Assembly (NCBI GenBank): GCA_902587565.1
Contig: CACILT010000002.1
Coordinates: 1-64,000 of the forward strand
Origin: an uncultured Alphaproteobacteria bacterium
GTDB taxonomy: Bacteria; Pseudomonadota; Alphaproteobacteria; HIMB59; GCA-002718135
Reading direction: 5' to 3'
DNA length: 64,000 nucleotides
Position numbers and translations under genes: made by a program. Positions 28,831 through 40,349 of this stretch are shown here, piece after piece. A model generated the notes under the pieces. It was not told the origin of the DNA. It ran no database searches and saw nothing but the letters and a program-made list of their open reading frames with translations. Within the stretch, counting starts at the first letter, position 1. Every line of letters begins with the position of its first letter.

Positions 28831-28859
28831 TCTTTATTAATTGATAAAGGAAAAGTCAA
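28831..28859 (-). promoter_or_regulatory. Candidate promoter for rpsL-rpsG-fusA in the rpoC-rpsL gap
   Basis: The 102-bp space (28774-28875) holds TTGACT (28859-28854) and, 17 bp on, TAAAGA (28836-28831), on the minus strand. A 6-bp inverted repeat CTTTAT/ATAAAG overlaps the spacer and -10. There is no T-run after it, so it is more a promoter or operator than a terminator. Confidence 0.35.
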
Positions 28860-28875
28860 GGGAATATCTTAAAAA

Positions 28876-31800
28876 CTACTGATTTTCTATATTTTCAGAT
28901 TGGTTTTGTTCAATAATTTCTTTGTCTTTTTCGAGTGCTATATTTTCGTAGTCTGCAGTCATTTTTCCAGTTCCAGCTGGAATTAATCTGCCTACTATTA
29001 CATTTTCTTTTAATCCATTTAGCAGATCAACTTTTCCTAAAGTAGCAGCATCTGTAAGAACTTTGGTTGTTTCTTGAAAGGATGCGGCTGAAATAAATGA
29101 GTTTGTTTGTAAACTAGCCTTTGTTATCCCGAGCAAAACTGGTTCAAAAACAACTAGCGACTTACCATTTTCAGTTAGTATTTTATTTAATTTAATTACA
29201 TCTCTCTTTTGAATTTGTTCCCCTGCAATTAAGTTTGAATCACCAGGATCTTTTATTAAAACTTTTTGCAACATCTGTCTTGCTATAGTTTCAATATGCT
29301 TGTCGTTAATATAAACACCTTGAAGCTTATATACTGATTGAACTTCTCTGACCAAATATCTAGCAAGTTCTTCAACCCCAAGTATTCTTAAAATATCATG
29401 AGGTACGGGAGTTCCTTCTACTATAACATCACCTTTTTTAACAAAATCTCCTTCTTGAACATTTAAATATTTAGATCTTGGTATTAAAATCTCAAAAGTT
29501 TCTTTTTCATCAATACTTGTAATAGTTAATCTTCTTTTATTTTTATAATCTTTACCAAAAGATATTTTTCCATCTATTTCACACATTATGGCTGGGTCTT
29601 TTGGTTTTCTTGCTTCAAATAATTCAGCTACTCTCGGGAGGCCTCCAGTTATATCTTTAGTTTTAGAAGACTCTTTTGGTATTCTTGCTAGGACTTGTCC
29701 AGCTGTTACCTCTTGACCATCTTCAACGCTAAGTATTGTGTCAATGGACATAGGATAATTAACAAAGTCTTCTTCGTTGTTTTTATTTGTTTTATCTAAA
29801 CTAACAATGTTTATCGCTGGTTTAAAGTTCTTGCTCTTTTGATTTTGACTCCAATCGATTATAATTTTACTTGATATTCCAGTAGTGTCATCAATAGATT
29901 CTCTGAAAGAAATACCTTGTTTTAAATCAACATAGTTAACTAAACCCGACTTCTCTGAAATTATAGGTAAAGTGTAAGGATCCCATTCAGCAAGAGTTTG
30001 GTTGATTTGAATAGTATCTCCCTCGTTTACAAGAAGTTTTGAGCCAAAAGGTATGTTTGACGAATATTTTTCAACTTTTTGATCGAATACTTTTATTTTG
30101 GTATTTCTACTTAACACAATCTTAGTTTTATATTGATCTTCTATAGTTTTTACATTTTCAAATTTAACTATACCAGAAACTGGTGATACAGAATTGGATT
30201 GCTCTACTGATGAACTTGCGGCGCCTCCTATATGAAATGTTCTCATCGTTAATTGAGTCCCAGGTTCTCCTATAGATTGCGCAGCAATAATGCCTACAGC
30301 CTCACCAATATTTACTGGCGTTCCTCTTGCTAAATCTCTTCCATAACATTTAGCGCATATCCCATCTTCTGTTTCACATGTTAAAACTGATCTTATTTTA
30401 AGAGATCTGGTTCTTAATTTAGATATACTCTCTAAGTGTTTTTCTGAAATTATTTCACCGGCTTCTAGAATTAAATTATTTGAATCATCATAAATTGGAT
30501 TTACAGGAGTTCTTCCAAGAACTCTTTCTGTGAGCGGAGAGGTTATATTGCCAGCCTCAACAATTTCCTCGACAATTACTCCATTAGAAGTTTTGCAATC
30601 ATCTTCTCTAATCACAGCATCTTGTGCAACATCTACTAATCTCCTAGTCAGGTATCCACTACTAGCTGTCTTCAATGCAGTGTCAGCTAAACCTTTTCTA
30701 GCACCATGTGTAGATGTGAAATATTCCAAAACAGATAATCCTTCTTTGAAGTTTGATTTGATTGGATTTTCAATAATTTCACCCGAGGGTTTTGCCATTA
30801 ATCCTCTCATTCCTGAGAGTTGTTTTAATTGTGCAGCTGAACCTCTAGCTCCGGAATGGGCCATCATATACACAGAATTTATAGGTTTATCTTCAATTGG
30901 ATTTGAAATCACTTCAAGCATTTTGTCTGCTACTTTATTTGTACATTCTGACCATGCATCTACAACTTTGTTATATTTCTCACCTTGAGTAATTAAACCA
31001 TCTTGATATTGATTCTCATATTCCTGGACTTTTATTTGAGTTGCTTCAAGCAATTGCTCCTTGTCAGTTGGTATAATGAGATCATCTTTACCAAACGAAA
31101 TTCCTGCAAAAGCTGCATATTTAAAACCAATTTGCATTATATGGTCTGCAAACAAAACAGTCTCTTTTTGCCCACAGTATCTGTAAACTGAGTCGATAAT
31201 ATTACTTACTTCTTTTTTAGTAAGTATTTTATTTACCATTGAAAACCTAATATTTTTATTTTTAGGAAGAATATTTCCAAGTATCATTCTACCAGGAGTA
31301 GTCTCAACTGTTACTAAATTGTCATTGTTATCTATAATTCTAGTATTAATTTTGGTATGTAAAGTTATGTCTTTATTTTCTAATGCTTTTTCAATTTCAT
31401 TTAAATCAACAAAATATCTTCCCTCACCTTGCTGATTTTCTCGTAAAATTGATAGGTAATATATCCCTAGAACTATATCTTGGGATGGAACAATTATAGG
31501 TTTACCACTAGAAGGTGATAAAATATTATTAGTACTCATCATCAAAACCCTAGCTTCCAGCTGAGCTTCAAGACTCAAAGGAACATGAACTGCCATCTGA
31601 TCTCCATCAAAATCAGCATTGAATGCCGTACAAACTAAGGGGTGTAGTTGTATCGATTTTCCCTCGATTAACTTTGGTTCAAAAGCTTGAATGCCTAATC
31701 TGTGTAATGTTGGAGCTCTGTTTAGAAGAACTGGATGCTCTCTTATAACTTCCTCTAAAATATCCCATACTCTAGGATCTTCTTTTTCGACAAGTTTCTT

Positions 31801-32997
31801 TGCTGCCTTGATAGTATTTGCCCATCCGTAGATATCTAACTTATGAAATATAAATGGTTTAAAAAGTTCAAGTGCCATTTTTTTTGGAATACCACATTCG
31901 TGAAGTTTTAAATTTGGACCAACCACAATTACTGAACGGCCTGAATAATCAACTCTTTTACCAAGAAGATTTTGTCTAAATCTTCCTTGTTTTCCTTTAA
32001 GCATATCAGATAGTGATTTTAAAGGTCTTTTATTTGTTGAAGTAATTACTCTTCCTCTTCTTCCATTGTCAAATAGTGCATCAACAGATTCTTGAAGCAT
32101 CCTTTTTTCGTTTCTAATTATTATATCAGGTGCCCTAAGATCTATTAACCTCTTTAATCTATTATTTCTATTTATAACTCTTCTATATAAATCATTAAGA
32201 TCGCTTGTAGCAAATCTACCTCCATCCAAAGGGACCAAAGGTCTTAATTCAGGAGGAATTACAGGCAGTACCCTTAATATCATCCATTCTGGTTTGTTTT
32301 TTGAAATAATAAATGATTCAATTAGTTTTAATCTCTTTGTTAATTTAGTTTTCTTTAATTCAGACTTAGTTTCAGATAGCTCAATCTTTAACTGATTAAA
32401 GTCATTTTCTAAATCAATGCTTAAAAGCATTTGCTCAATTGCTTCGGCTCCAATAGCTGCACTAAATGAATCCTCACCATACTCGTCTTGATAATCAATA
32501 AACTGTTCCTCGGAAATAATTTCACCTTTTTTTAAATCTGTAAGACCAGGTTCTACTACAATAAATTGTTCGAAGTATAATACCTTCTCAAGATTTTTAA
32601 TTGTCATATCTAAAAGTGTTGCTATTCTACTAGGTAAAGACTTCATAAACCAAATATGAGATACTGGGGCTGCAAGTTCAATGTGCCCCATTCTGTCTCT
32701 TCTAACTTTAGAGAGAGTAACTTCTACACCACACTTTTCACATATTATTCCCCTAAATTTCATTCTTTTATATTTACCGCATAAGCACTCATAATCTTTA
32801 ACAGGTCCAAATATTCTTGAACAAAAAAGACCATCTTTTTCAGGTTTAAAAGTTCTATAATTAATAGTTTCTGGCTTTTTTATCTCACCAAAAGACCATG
32901 ATCTAATATCTTCTGGGCTTGCAATAGCAATTTTCAAGCTATTAAAATTTTGAACTCCTAAATTTTGATTAAATATATTGGTTAATTCTTTATTCAT
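28876..32997 (-). CDS. rpoC: RNA polymerase beta' subunit
   Basis: 1373 residues. The N-terminal zinc finger has C71, C73, C86 and C89; the catalytic Mg-binding motif NADFDGDQM lies near residue 465; a second zinc site [15 protein letters not shown] is near 870; the trigger-loop region includes [10 protein letters not shown]. It carries the active site of transcription. The start overlaps rpoB by 8 bp, so beta and beta' are translationally coupled. The C-terminus is acidic and Gln/Asn-rich. Confidence 0.98.
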   Translation of the reverse strand: MNKELTNIFNQNLGVQNFNSLKIAIASPEDIRSWSFGEIKKPETINYRTFKPEKDGLFCSRIFGPVKDYECLCGKYKRMKFRGIICEKCGVEVTLSKVRRDRMGHIELAAPVSHIWFMKSLPSRIATLLDMTIKNLEKVLYFEQFIVVEPGLTDLKKGEIISEEQFIDYQDEYGEDSFSAAIGAEAIEQMLLSIDLENDFNQLKIELSETKSELKKTKLTKRLKLIESFIISKNKPEWMILRVLPVIPPELRPLVPLDGGRFATSDLNDLYRRVINRNNRLKRLIDLRAPDIIIRNEKRMLQESVDALFDNGRRGRVITSTNKRPLKSLSDMLKGKQGRFRQNLLGKRVDYSGRSVIVVGPNLKLHECGIPKKMALELFKPFIFHKLDIYGWANTIKAAKKLVEKEDPRVWDILEEVIREHPVLLNRAPTLHRLGIQAFEPKLIEGKSIQLHPLVCTAFNADFDGDQMAVHVPLSLEAQLEARVLMMSTNNILSPSSGKPIIVPSQDIVLGIYYLSILRENQQGEGRYFVDLNEIEKALENKDITLHTKINTRIIDNNDNLVTVETTPGRMILGNILPKNKNIRFSMVNKILTKKEVSNIIDSVYRYCGQKETVLFADHIMQIGFKYAAFAGISFGKDDLIIPTDKEQLLEATQIKVQEYENQYQDGLITQGEKYNKVVDAWSECTNKVADKMLEVISNPIEDKPINSVYMMAHSGARGSAAQLKQLSGMRGLMAKPSGEIIENPIKSNFKEGLSVLEYFTSTHGARKGLADTALKTASSGYLTRRLVDVAQDAVIREDDCKTSNGVIVEEIVEAGNITSPLTERVLGRTPVNPIYDDSNNLILEAGEIISEKHLESISKLRTRSLKIRSVLTCETEDGICAKCYGRDLARGTPVNIGEAVGIIAAQSIGEPGTQLTMRTFHIGGAASSSVEQSNSVSPVSGIVKFENVKTIEDQYKTKIVLSRNTKIKVFDQKVEKYSSNIPFGSKLLVNEGDTIQINQTLAEWDPYTLPIISEKSGLVNYVDLKQGISFRESIDDTTGISSKIIIDWSQNQKSKNFKPAINIVSLDKTNKNNEEDFVNYPMSIDTILSVEDGQEVTAGQVLARIPKESSKTKDITGGLPRVAELFEARKPKDPAIMCEIDGKISFGKDYKNKRRLTITSIDEKETFEILIPRSKYLNVQEGDFVKKGDVIVEGTPVPHDILRILGVEELARYLVREVQSVYKLQGVYINDKHIETIARQMLQKVLIKDPGDSNLIAGEQIQKRDVIKLNKILTENGKSLVVFEPVLLGITKASLQTNSFISAASFQETTKVLTDAATLGKVDLLNGLKENVIVGRLIPAGTGKMTADYENIALEKDKEIIEQNQSENIENQ

Positions 32998-35900
32998 TTG
33001 TACCTATCAAGTTTGTTAAATCGTTTTCTTTAAAATTATCTTTGAATTCAAGATTTAATCCAAGTGATCTTAATTCTTTAACCATTACGTTAAATGACTC
33101 AGGTGTACCAGATTCAAAATTATTGTCACCCTTAACAATAGATTCGTATACTTTCGTTCTACCAGCAACATCATCTGACTTTATGGTTAATATTTCTTGA
33201 AGCGTGTAAGCTGCGCCATAGGCTTCTAATGCCCAAACTTCCATTTCCCCAAATCTTTGACCTCCAAATTGAGCTTTACCACCAAGTGGTTGTTGAGTGA
33301 CAAGACTATAAGGACCAATAGACCTAGCGTGAATTTTTTCATCAACTAGGTGATGAAGTTTTAACATATACATATAGCCAACTGTAACTGGTCTTTCAAA
33401 TTTTTGACCAGTCACTCCATCATATAATATTTCTTGGCCTGTTTTAGAAACACCTGATTTTAGCAATAAGTCAGTTATATCTTTTTCTTTTGCACCATCA
33501 AATACTGGTGTTGCAAATGGAACCCCTTCTTTTAAATTATCAGCCAACTCAAGTATTTCGTCATCATTCATATTTTTGATAATTTTTTGATGATTATCAA
33601 TGTTGTATATGTCTAATAACTTATCCTTTAAACCACTTGTTTGTCCTTCAGATTTAATCTGATTGATCATTTGATTTACTTGCCTTCCAAGGGAAGCTGA
33701 AGCCCAACCTAAATGTGTTTCTAAAATTTGCCCAATATTCATTCTGCTAGGAACACCAAGTGGATTTAAAACAATATCAACAGGAGTTCCATCCTCTAAA
33801 TAGGGCATATCTTCAACAGGACAAATTTTAGAAATTACTCCTTTGTTTCCATGTCTTCCTGCCATTTTGTCACCTGGTTGAAGTTTTCTCTTAACAGCTA
33901 TAAATACTTTAATAAGTTTAAGTACTCCTGGCAGTAATTCATCCCCGCTTTGAATTTTATCAATTTTATTTTCAAATTTTTGATTTATATTACCTAACTG
34001 ATTTTCATAATTTTTAACTAATGATTCCAACTCAATATTTGATTTTTCTTCACTTATATTTATTTTCAAGAGCTCATTTAAAGACAAGTGTTCAATTTGC
34101 TCATATGAAATTTTTGAGTTTTTATTCATATTTTCGTTGCCTGAAATAAAAGTCTTATTTGTTAGTAAGTCCCTAAGGTGATTACCAAAACTTTTTTCTA
34201 ATATTTTAAGTTCATCGTCTCTATCTCTAGCAATAATTTCAATTTGATTATTTTCTATACTTATTGCTCTTTCATCTTTTTCGATTCCTCTTCTTGAAAA
34301 TACTCTTATTTCAACAATAGTTCCTTTTACTCCTGGAGGAACTCTAAGACTTGTGTCCTTTACATCAGCTGCTTTTTCTCCAAAAATTGCTCTTAATAAT
34401 TTTTCTTCAGGTGTCATTGGAGATTCACCTTTTGGAGTTACTTTTCCAACTAATATATCTCCAGAATTCACCTCTGCACCAACATATACTATTCCTGTTT
34501 CATCTAAATTTATGAGCATTTCTTCACTTGCATTAGGTATATCTCTTGTTATTTCTTCAGGACCTAACTTTGTATCTCTAGACATAACCTCAAATTCCTC
34601 AACATGTATTGATGTAAATACGTCATCTTGGACAACTTTTTCAGAAATTAAAATTGAGTCTTCAAAATTGTAACCATTCCATGGCATAAATGCTGCAAGA
34701 ACATTTCTACCAAGAGCTAATTCTCCTAGCTCAGTAGCAGGTCCATCAGCAATAACTTGGTTTTTTTGAACTCTATCCCCTACATTAACTAATGGTCTTT
34801 GAGTTATTGATGTATTTTGATTTGATCTTTGAAACTTTAAGAGGTTGTATATATCTATTTTGTTGAGTGATTTATCATTTTTGTCTGTTACCCTAATTAC
34901 TATTCTATTTGAATCAAGTTGATCAACTATTCCCTCTCTTTTAGCAATAACAGTTGATCCACTATCTTTTGCAACTGTGTATTCCATTCCAGTTCCTACT
35001 AAAGGAGCTTTAGGCTTAATTAATGGAACTGCTTGCCTCATCATGTTTGAACCCATTAAAGCTCTATTTGCATCATCATTTTCTAAAAAAGGAATCAATG
35101 AAGAGGCAACAGATACGAGTTGTTGAGGTGATACATCCATAAGATCAATTGCATCGACATTAGCATTTATAAATTCACCATTTTTTCTACTACTTACAAT
35201 TTCATTTATAAACTTGCCCTTTTTATCAACTTCAGCATTAGCCTGAGCAATTACAAAATCTTCCTCATCAATAGCACTTAAGTAGATTACTTTATCAGTT
35301 ACCTTACCAGAATTTACAATTCTATAAGGAGTTTCTATAAATCCGTACTTATTAATTCTTGAATAGGATGCAAGGCTATTGATAAGTCCAATATTAGCTC
35401 CTTCGGGTGTTTCTATAGGACAAATTCTACCGTAATGAGTCTGATGAACGTCTCTTACTTCAAAACCAGCACGCTCTCTATTTAAACCTCCTGGGCCAAG
35501 AGCTGAAACTCTTCTTTTGTGAGTAATTTCACTCAATGGGTTAGTCTGATCCATAAATTGGCTAAGCTGACTCAATCCGAAAAATTCTTTAACAGATGCA
35601 ACTACAGGTTTTGCATTGACAATGTCTTGAGGCATAATATTGTCGACCTCTAAAGAACTTAGTCTCTCTTTTATTGCTCTATCCATTTTTAAAAGACCAA
35701 CTCTGTATTGGTTTTCAAGAAGTTCTCCAACTGATCTTACTCTTCTATTAGCTAAATGATCTATGTCGTCAATTTCACCCTTACCATCGATTAGGTTGTG
35801 CATATGTTTAACAACATCAATTATGTCGCTTTTATCCAAAATTCTCTGTTCAACAGAAGTTTCTTTTTTAAATTTAGCACTAATTTTTAGTCTACCTACA

Positions 35901-37198
35901 GCTGAAAGATCGTACCTGTCAGAATTGAAGAACAGATTGTTGAACAAGTTCTCAGCAGTTTCTATAGTAGGAGGTTCACCTGGTCTAAGAATTTTAAAAA
36001 CTTCAAATAAAGCTTCCTCCCTAGATCTAGCCTTATCTAATTGTAACGTATTTCTTATAAATGAGCCAATTTCTATATTATCAACTTTAAGTATATCTAT
36101 CTTGTTAATTTTATTTTGATTTATAAAATCAATAAATTCTTCATCAATTTCAAAACCTGCCTCATAGAATATTTTACCTGTATTTTCATCAATAACATCA
36201 GATGCTAAAAAATGTCCTAATAATGAATTTTCATTTATTGCAATATTAGAAATATTCTTTTTCTTAAATTCATTTATAATTTTTTGGTTAACTTTTGTTC
36301 CTTTAGAAATAATTAATTTGCCTGTTTTGGAGTCTAGAATATCATAATTCAATATTTTAGCCTTATAAAAAGTAAGATTTTCTTTAAAGGTCCAAAGATC
36401 ACCAACCTTTTTATATAAAACGTTTTCATAAAAAATATCTAAAATTTCCTCATTTGTCATTCCGAGTATCTTTTTGGCATCTGGTTCAATTTTATTATTT
36501 TCACATTCTTTGATGTAATCTTCTGACATCTTACTCAAAAGACATTTGAATAAAGTTGTCACTGGAAATTTTCTTTTTCTATCTATTCGAGCATGAATAT
36601 TATTCTTAGCATCATGTTCGAAATCTAACCATGATCCTCTGTAAGGAATGATCCTAGCGTTAAAAAGAAATTTACCACTAGTATGAGTTTTTCCGTAATC
36701 ATGATCAAAAAATACACCAGGTGATCTATGCATTTGACTTACAACGACTCTTTCAGTTCCATTCACAACAAAAGTGGCATTTTTTGTCATTAAAGGAATG
36801 TCACCCATATAAACTTCCTGTTCTTTTATATCTCTGACCGATTTAGTTCCTGCAATTTCATCAATATCCCATATAATCAATCTGAAATTAACCAATAGTG
36901 GTGCTCCATAAGTCATTCCTCTTTGAGTACATTCTTCTACATCATACTTAGGGATACCCAAGTCATAACTTACGTAATCAACGGTTGCTCTTTCTGCATA
37001 ATCGTTGATTGGAAAAACAGATTTAAATATTGAATGAAGACCATGATTTTCTCTTTTGTCAGGATCTGTTCTAAGCTGTAAAAAATTGTCGAAAGATCTT
37101 TTTTGAACCTCAACCAAATTTGGTAAAGATGTGACCAAAGGAATTTTTCCAAAAGATTTTCTAATTTTTTTTGTATTTATATGATCTAAACTCATCAA
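32990..37198 (-). CDS. rpoB: RNA polymerase beta subunit
   Basis: 1402 residues. Rifampicin-binding region with [20 protein letters not shown] and [33 protein letters not shown]; and the C-terminal [20 protein letters not shown]. It forms one pincer of RNA polymerase and binds sigma. The wild-type S, H and D residues of the rif pocket are present, so a rifampicin-sensitive polymerase is expected. rplL lies 52 bp upstream, separated by a strong hairpin. Confidence 0.98.
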   Translation of the reverse strand: MMSLDHINTKKIRKSFGKIPLVTSLPNLVEVQKRSFDNFLQLRTDPDKRENHGLHSIFKSVFPINDYAERATVDYVSYDLGIPKYDVEECTQRGMTYGAPLLVNFRLIIWDIDEIAGTKSVRDIKEQEVYMGDIPLMTKNATFVVNGTERVVVSQMHRSPGVFFDHDYGKTHTSGKFLFNARIIPYRGSWLDFEHDAKNNIHARIDRKRKFPVTTLFKCLLSKMSEDYIKECENNKIEPDAKKILGMTNEEILDIFYENVLYKKVGDLWTFKENLTFYKAKILNYDILDSKTGKLIISKGTKVNQKIINEFKKKNISNIAINENSLLGHFLASDVIDENTGKIFYEAGFEIDEEFIDFINQNKINKIDILKVDNIEIGSFIRNTLQLDKARSREEALFEVFKILRPGEPPTIETAENLFNNLFFNSDRYDLSAVGRLKISAKFKKETSVEQRILDKSDIIDVVKHMHNLIDGKGEIDDIDHLANRRVRSVGELLENQYRVGLLKMDRAIKERLSSLEVDNIMPQDIVNAKPVVASVKEFFGLSQLSQFMDQTNPLSEITHKRRVSALGPGGLNRERAGFEVRDVHQTHYGRICPIETPEGANIGLINSLASYSRINKYGFIETPYRIVNSGKVTDKVIYLSAIDEEDFVIAQANAEVDKKGKFINEIVSSRKNGEFINANVDAIDLMDVSPQQLVSVASSLIPFLENDDANRALMGSNMMRQAVPLIKPKAPLVGTGMEYTVAKDSGSTVIAKREGIVDQLDSNRIVIRVTDKNDKSLNKIDIYNLLKFQRSNQNTSITQRPLVNVGDRVQKNQVIADGPATELGELALGRNVLAAFMPWNGYNFEDSILISEKVVQDDVFTSIHVEEFEVMSRDTKLGPEEITRDIPNASEEMLINLDETGIVYVGAEVNSGDILVGKVTPKGESPMTPEEKLLRAIFGEKAADVKDTSLRVPPGVKGTIVEIRVFSRRGIEKDERAISIENNQIEIIARDRDDELKILEKSFGNHLRDLLTNKTFISGNENMNKNSKISYEQIEHLSLNELLKINISEEKSNIELESLVKNYENQLGNINQKFENKIDKIQSGDELLPGVLKLIKVFIAVKRKLQPGDKMAGRHGNKGVISKICPVEDMPYLEDGTPVDIVLNPLGVPSRMNIGQILETHLGWASASLGRQVNQMINQIKSEGQTSGLKDKLLDIYNIDNHQKIIKNMNDDEILELADNLKEGVPFATPVFDGAKEKDITDLLLKSGVSKTGQEILYDGVTGQKFERPVTVGYMYMLKLHHLVDEKIHARSIGPYSLVTQQPLGGKAQFGGQRFGEMEVWALEAYGAAYTLQEILTIKSDDVAGRTKVYESIVKGDNNFESGTPESFNVMVKELRSLGLNLEFKDNFKENDLTNLIGTNE

Positions 37199-37212
37199 CT
37201 TCCCTTTTCAAT

Positions 37213-37246
37213 TTTAGACCTCTTTATTTATTTAAAGAGGTCTAAA
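37213..37246 (-). promoter_or_regulatory. 14-bp perfect hairpin between rplL and rpoB
   Basis: Bases 37213-37226 (TTTAGACCTCTTTA) are an exact inverted repeat of 37233-37246, with a 6-nt loop. It starts four bases after the rplL stop codon. No U-run follows in the minus-strand transcript, so it is not a standard intrinsic terminator. In E. coli the same gap holds an attenuator and an RNase III site that set rplL above rpoB output; this may be the counterpart (inference). Confidence 0.7.
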
Positions 37247-37250
37247 GATT

Positions 37251-37625
37251 TTATTTTAGTTCTACTTTTGCACCAGCTGCTTCAAGCGCTTTTTTCATAG
37301 CATCAGCATCTTCTTTTTTTACACCCTGCTTTAGGGGTTTTGGTGCACCCTCAACTAAGTCTTTTGCCTCTTTAAGACCCAGTCCAGTAATAGTTCTTAC
37401 TTCTTTAATAACAGCAATTTTATTGCTTCCAGATTCAGCAAGAACTAAATCAAATTCTGATTTTTCTTCCGCAGGTGCTTCTCCAGCAGATGCAGGTGCT
37501 GCCGCAACGGCAACAGGTGCTGCTGCTGATACACCCCATTTTTCCTCAAGCAATTTACTTAATTCTGCTGCTTCGAGTACAGTTAAAGAAGATAAATCCT
37601 CAACTATTTTATTTAAATCAGCCAT
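37251..37625 (-). CDS. rplL: 50S ribosomal protein L7/L12
   Basis: 124 residues. N-terminal dimerisation helices, an Ala/Pro-rich hinge (about 34-52) and the globular C-terminal domain with [20 protein letters not shown] and [18 protein letters not shown]7/L12 forms the flexible stalk that recruits GTPase factors, in several copies on L10. It follows rplJ by 17 bp. Confidence 0.97.
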   Translation of the reverse strand: MADLNKIVEDLSSLTVLEAAELSKLLEEKWGVSAAAPVAVAAAPASAGEAPAEEKSEFDLVLAESGSNKIAVIKEVRTITGLGLKEAKDLVEGAPKPLKQGVKKEDADAMKKALEAAGAKVELK

Positions 37626-37642
37626 TTTTTCTCCTTATATAC

Positions 37643-38164
37643 CTAGTTCGACTCTTGTGAATTGCTACTATTAGAAGCTATAAGTCTAGCAATCTGACTA
37701 CCTGGCTCTATCATAATCGATGCTACATTTTGAGCTGGTGAAGATATAATACTAATAATTTTAGCTCTCAATTCATCTAAAGAAGGCAGTTTAGCGAGAA
37801 AATCAATTTTACTTTTATCTATTTTTTCACCATTATAACCACCGCCAATAATTTTAAAATTTTCCAATTTTTTTTCAAAACTAACTGCAACTTTTGCTGG
37901 TGCAACTGGATCAGTTGAATAAGCTATTGCAGTTGGTCCGACAAATAAATCAGCTATTTCTTTAAATTGAGTTTCAGCTATAGCAATTTTTGTGAGTCTG
38001 TTCTTAGTTACTTTAAATTTTGCTCCATTTGCCCTCATCTCTTTTCTCAAACTTTCAGTTTCACTAACAGTTATTCCTGAGTAATGAGCAACTATTACTG
38101 ATGAAGCTTGCGAAAAGTCATTCTTCAAATCAGATACAAAATTTTCTTTTTCAGAACGTTTCAC
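37643..38164 (-). CDS. rplJ: 50S ribosomal protein L10
   Basis: 173 residues, starting with GTG at 38164 behind a GAGG ribosome site. VSDLKNDFSQASSVIVAHYSG and MRANGAKFKVTKNRLTKIAI are typical; the C-terminal helix that holds L7/L12 dimers ends the protein. L10 binds 23S rRNA at the stalk base and represses its own mRNA. A structured 180-nt leader precedes it. Confidence 0.95.
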   Translation of the reverse strand: MKRSEKENFVSDLKNDFSQASSVIVAHYSGITVSETESLRKEMRANGAKFKVTKNRLTKIAIAETQFKEIADLFVGPTAIAYSTDPVAPAKVAVSFEKKLENFKIIGGGYNGEKIDKSKIDFLAKLPSLDELRAKIISIISSPAQNVASIMIEPGSQIARLIASNSSNSQESN

Positions 38165-38340
38165 GTCAACCTCGGTTTATATTAGGTTTTAAAAACCTAA
38201 TGTTAGCTGAGAATAATTTGCTCATCAAATTATTCTCTGCCTGTCAAGAAGCAAATCAATGACTTACTTCAGTCTATGCAGGATATTAAGCATTAAGCTC
38301 CTGCAGTCTTTGACAGGTGATGATCAAAGATCATCCTTGG
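38165..38340 (-). ncRNA. L10-type ribosomal protein leader upstream of rplJ
   Basis: The gap between rplA and rplJ is unusually long and densely folded. On the minus-strand transcript, in order: a 7-bp hairpin (38335-38319); an 8-bp closing helix CCTGTCAA/TTGACAGG joining 38317-38310 to 38247-38240; inside it TGCAGGA/TCCTGCA (38305-38299 with 38283-38277) around a repeated CTTAAT stretch; a 12-bp hairpin (38237-38209); and a 9-bp hairpin (38201-38181) near the GTG start. Position and shape match the L10 leader, which L10-L12 complexes bind to shut off translation. The kink-turn has not been proven here. Confidence 0.75.
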
Positions 38341-38346
38341 ACAAAA

Positions 38347-39036
38347 TTAACGAAGACTTGCTTGGTTAATTTGAAGTCCAATTCCCATAGTTGAAGCTAT
38401 GGTAACCTTTTTAATAAAAGATCCCTTGACTGTATCGGGTTTACTTTTAATTAGTGAGGAGTAAAAGTATTTTAAATTTTCAATTAATTCCTCTTCTTTG
38501 AAATTTAGTTTTCCAATTCCAGCATGAACAATGCCAGACTTATCATTTTTAAATGTAATTTGACCAGATTTAGCATTCTTTACGGATGTTGCAATATCAT
38601 TTGTAACTGTACCAAGTTTAGGATTTGGCATTAAGCCCTTAGGACCGAGTATTTTAGCAACTTTACCAAGTTTGGACATCATATCTGGTGTTGCAATCAA
38701 GATATCAAAATTAATATTATTTTTTTCAACCTGATGAATAATATCATCACCACCAACTAAATCAGCATCATTACTTTTTGCATCGTTTACTTTATCTTCA
38801 GAGCATATTACAGCTACATTAACTTGTTTTCCTGTTCCATTTGGAAGATTCATTACACCTTTTACATTTTGTTCGGTTTTATTTGAGTCAATTCCTAGAT
38901 TAACTGCTACTTCAAGTGTTTCGTTAAATTTAACAAAAGACCTCTCTTTTAATAATTTAAGTGCTTCTTCTGGTTCATAAATTTTATTGAAAGTAATGTT
39001 CTCTATCATTGTCTTTCTGTTTTTAGAATTTTTCAT
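38347..39036 (-). CDS. rplA: 50S ribosomal protein L1
   Basis: 229 residues. Strings EALKLLKERSFVKFNETLEV, VLPNGTGK-type (here VMNLPNGTGKQVNVAVICSE) and KILGPKGLMPNPKLGTVTND identify L1, the mobile stalk protein that handles E-site tRNA and represses the rplK-rplA mRNA. The start overlaps the last base of rplK. Confidence 0.97.
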   Translation of the reverse strand: MKNSKNRKTMIENITFNKIYEPEEALKLLKERSFVKFNETLEVAVNLGIDSNKTEQNVKGVMNLPNGTGKQVNVAVICSEDKVNDAKSNDADLVGGDDIIHQVEKNNINFDILIATPDMMSKLGKVAKILGPKGLMPNPKLGTVTNDIATSVKNAKSGQITFKNDKSGIVHAGIGKLNFKEEELIENLKYFYSSLIKSKPDTVKGSFIKKVTIASTMGIGLQINQASLR

Positions 39037-39464
39037 TACCCTACAACCTCCATACCCATTGAAACTGCTGAACCTTTAACCATGTTTACAGCACCTTTTA
39101 AGTCTACTGCATTAAGATCGTTCATTTTCTGTTTAGCAATTTCTTCAATATCTTTCGAAGAAACTTTACCAACCAATGTTCTACCAGGAGTTGAGTTTCC
39201 TTTTTTTATCTTTGCAGCTTTTTTTAAGTAGTAACTGACTGGCGGGAGCTTAGTTACAAAATCAAAACTCCTGTCTTTATATGCTGTTATAATTACTGGG
39301 ATAGGTGCTCCTTTTTCAATATCTTTAGTTTTTTCATTGAATGCTTTACAAAAATCCATGATATTAAGACCTCTTTGACCTAAGGCTGGTCCCACCGGTG
39401 GTGAAGGGTTTGCTCCTCCTGCAGGAATTTGCAGTTTAATAAGTCCTAGTACTTCTTTTGCCAT
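39036..39464 (-). CDS. rplK: 50S ribosomal protein L11
   Basis: 142 residues. [20 protein letters not shown] and [20 protein letters not shown] are L11 hallmarks. L11 binds the GTPase-associated centre of 23S rRNA and is needed for RelA activation by stalled ribosomes. Starts 6 bp after nusG. Confidence 0.97.
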   Translation of the reverse strand: MAKEVLGLIKLQIPAGGANPSPPVGPALGQRGLNIMDFCKAFNEKTKDIEKGAPIPVIITAYKDRSFDFVTKLPPVSYYLKKAAKIKKGNSTPGRTLVGKVSSKDIEEIAKQKMNDLNAVDLKGAVNMVKGSAVSMGMEVVG

Positions 39465-39470
39465 ATTTAC

Positions 39471-40004
39471 CTACGCTTTCTCGACCTGGGAATAGTCAAG
39501 GTCAACAGGAGTTGATCTTCCAAAAATTGAAACCGCAACTCTTAACCTTGCTTTATCTTCATCTATTTGTTCAATTTCACCATTGAAAGAGGCAAATGGA
39601 CCATCAATTACCTTAACTTGTTCACCAATATCATACATTACTGCAGGTCGTGATTTTTCCACACCATCAATTACTTGTTCCGATATTCTTTTAGCTTCAG
39701 CATTACTGATTGGAATTGGTTTACCTTTATTACCTAAAAAACCACTTAATTTTGGAGTTGTTTTAATTATATGCCATGTATCATCATTCAAATTCATTTT
39801 TATTAAGATATAACCTGGAAATATTTTTCTTTCAGTATTAACTCTCACGCCTCTTTTTACTTCGACTATATTTTGAGTTGGAACAGAAATCTCTTCGATA
39901 TGCTCTTTTATTCCAAGTTTATTAGCTTGGTCTAAAATACTTTCCGCTACTTTTTTTTCATATCCCGAGTATGCATGTAATACGTACCATCTATGTTGAC
40001 CCAT
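39471..40004 (-). CDS. nusG: Transcription antitermination factor NusG
   Basis: 177 residues. NGN domain with WYVLHAYSGYEKKVAESI and FPGYILIKMNLNDDTWHII; a KOW motif in VKVIDGPFASFNGEIEQI (about 128-145). NusG suppresses pausing, couples RNA polymerase to the ribosome through S10 and assists Rho. One bp after secE. Confidence 0.96.
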   Translation of the reverse strand: MGQHRWYVLHAYSGYEKKVAESILDQANKLGIKEHIEEISVPTQNIVEVKRGVRVNTERKIFPGYILIKMNLNDDTWHIIKTTPKLSGFLGNKGKPIPISNAEAKRISEQVIDGVEKSRPAVMYDIGEQVKVIDGPFASFNGEIEQIDEDKARLRVAVSIFGRSTPVDLDYSQVEKA

Positions 40005-40005
40005 A

Positions 40006-40224
40006 TTAAAAACCTGTACCTATCTCAATCACTTTTCTAATTGAAAATGACCATATTTGATCTGTTAACAGAAAGAACAACGAAAATAAAATGATCAACA
40101 AAATTACAATCGCGGAAGAAATAAAAGTATCTCTTCTTTCAGGCCATGTAACTTTTTGCAACTCTTGTCTTACTTGTCTTACAAAAAGAGCTGGTGATGT
40201 TTTTTTCTTCTGTATGTTATTCAT
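40006..40224 (-). CDS. secE: Protein translocase subunit SecE
   Basis: 72 residues, the short single-helix form. VRQVRQELQKVTWPERRDT is the conserved cytoplasmic amphipathic region, followed by one membrane helix (about 36-58). SecE clamps the two halves of SecY. It follows tRNA-Trp by 13 bp, as in other Alphaproteobacteria. Confidence 0.94.
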   Translation of the reverse strand: MNNIQKKKTSPALFVRQVRQELQKVTWPERRDTFISSAIVILLIILFSLFFLLTDQIWSFSIRKVIEIGTGF

Positions 40225-40237
40225 TTTAACCTTTTTT

Positions 40238-40313
40238 TGGCAGGAGTGGCAGGACTTGAACCCGCAGCCCCCGGTTTTGGAGACCGGTGCTCTACCAGTT
40301 GAGCTACACTCCT
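40238..40313 (-). tRNA. tRNA-Trp (anticodon CCA)
   Basis: 76 nt with encoded CCA. Acceptor AGGAGTG/CACTCCT, D arm GCTC/GAGC, anticodon loop with CCA, and T arm with GTTCAAGTC. It lies between tuf and secE in the common bacterial order and is probably cut from a tuf-tRNA-secE transcript. Confidence 0.96.
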
Positions 40314-40349
40314 AAAATGTAAAACTAAATGATAGAGCAGTCTCAAAAA

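Noticed and set aside
30530..30988. 152-codon open frame opposite rpoC
   Set aside because: Antisense shadow of a strongly conserved region; composition follows the opposite strand.
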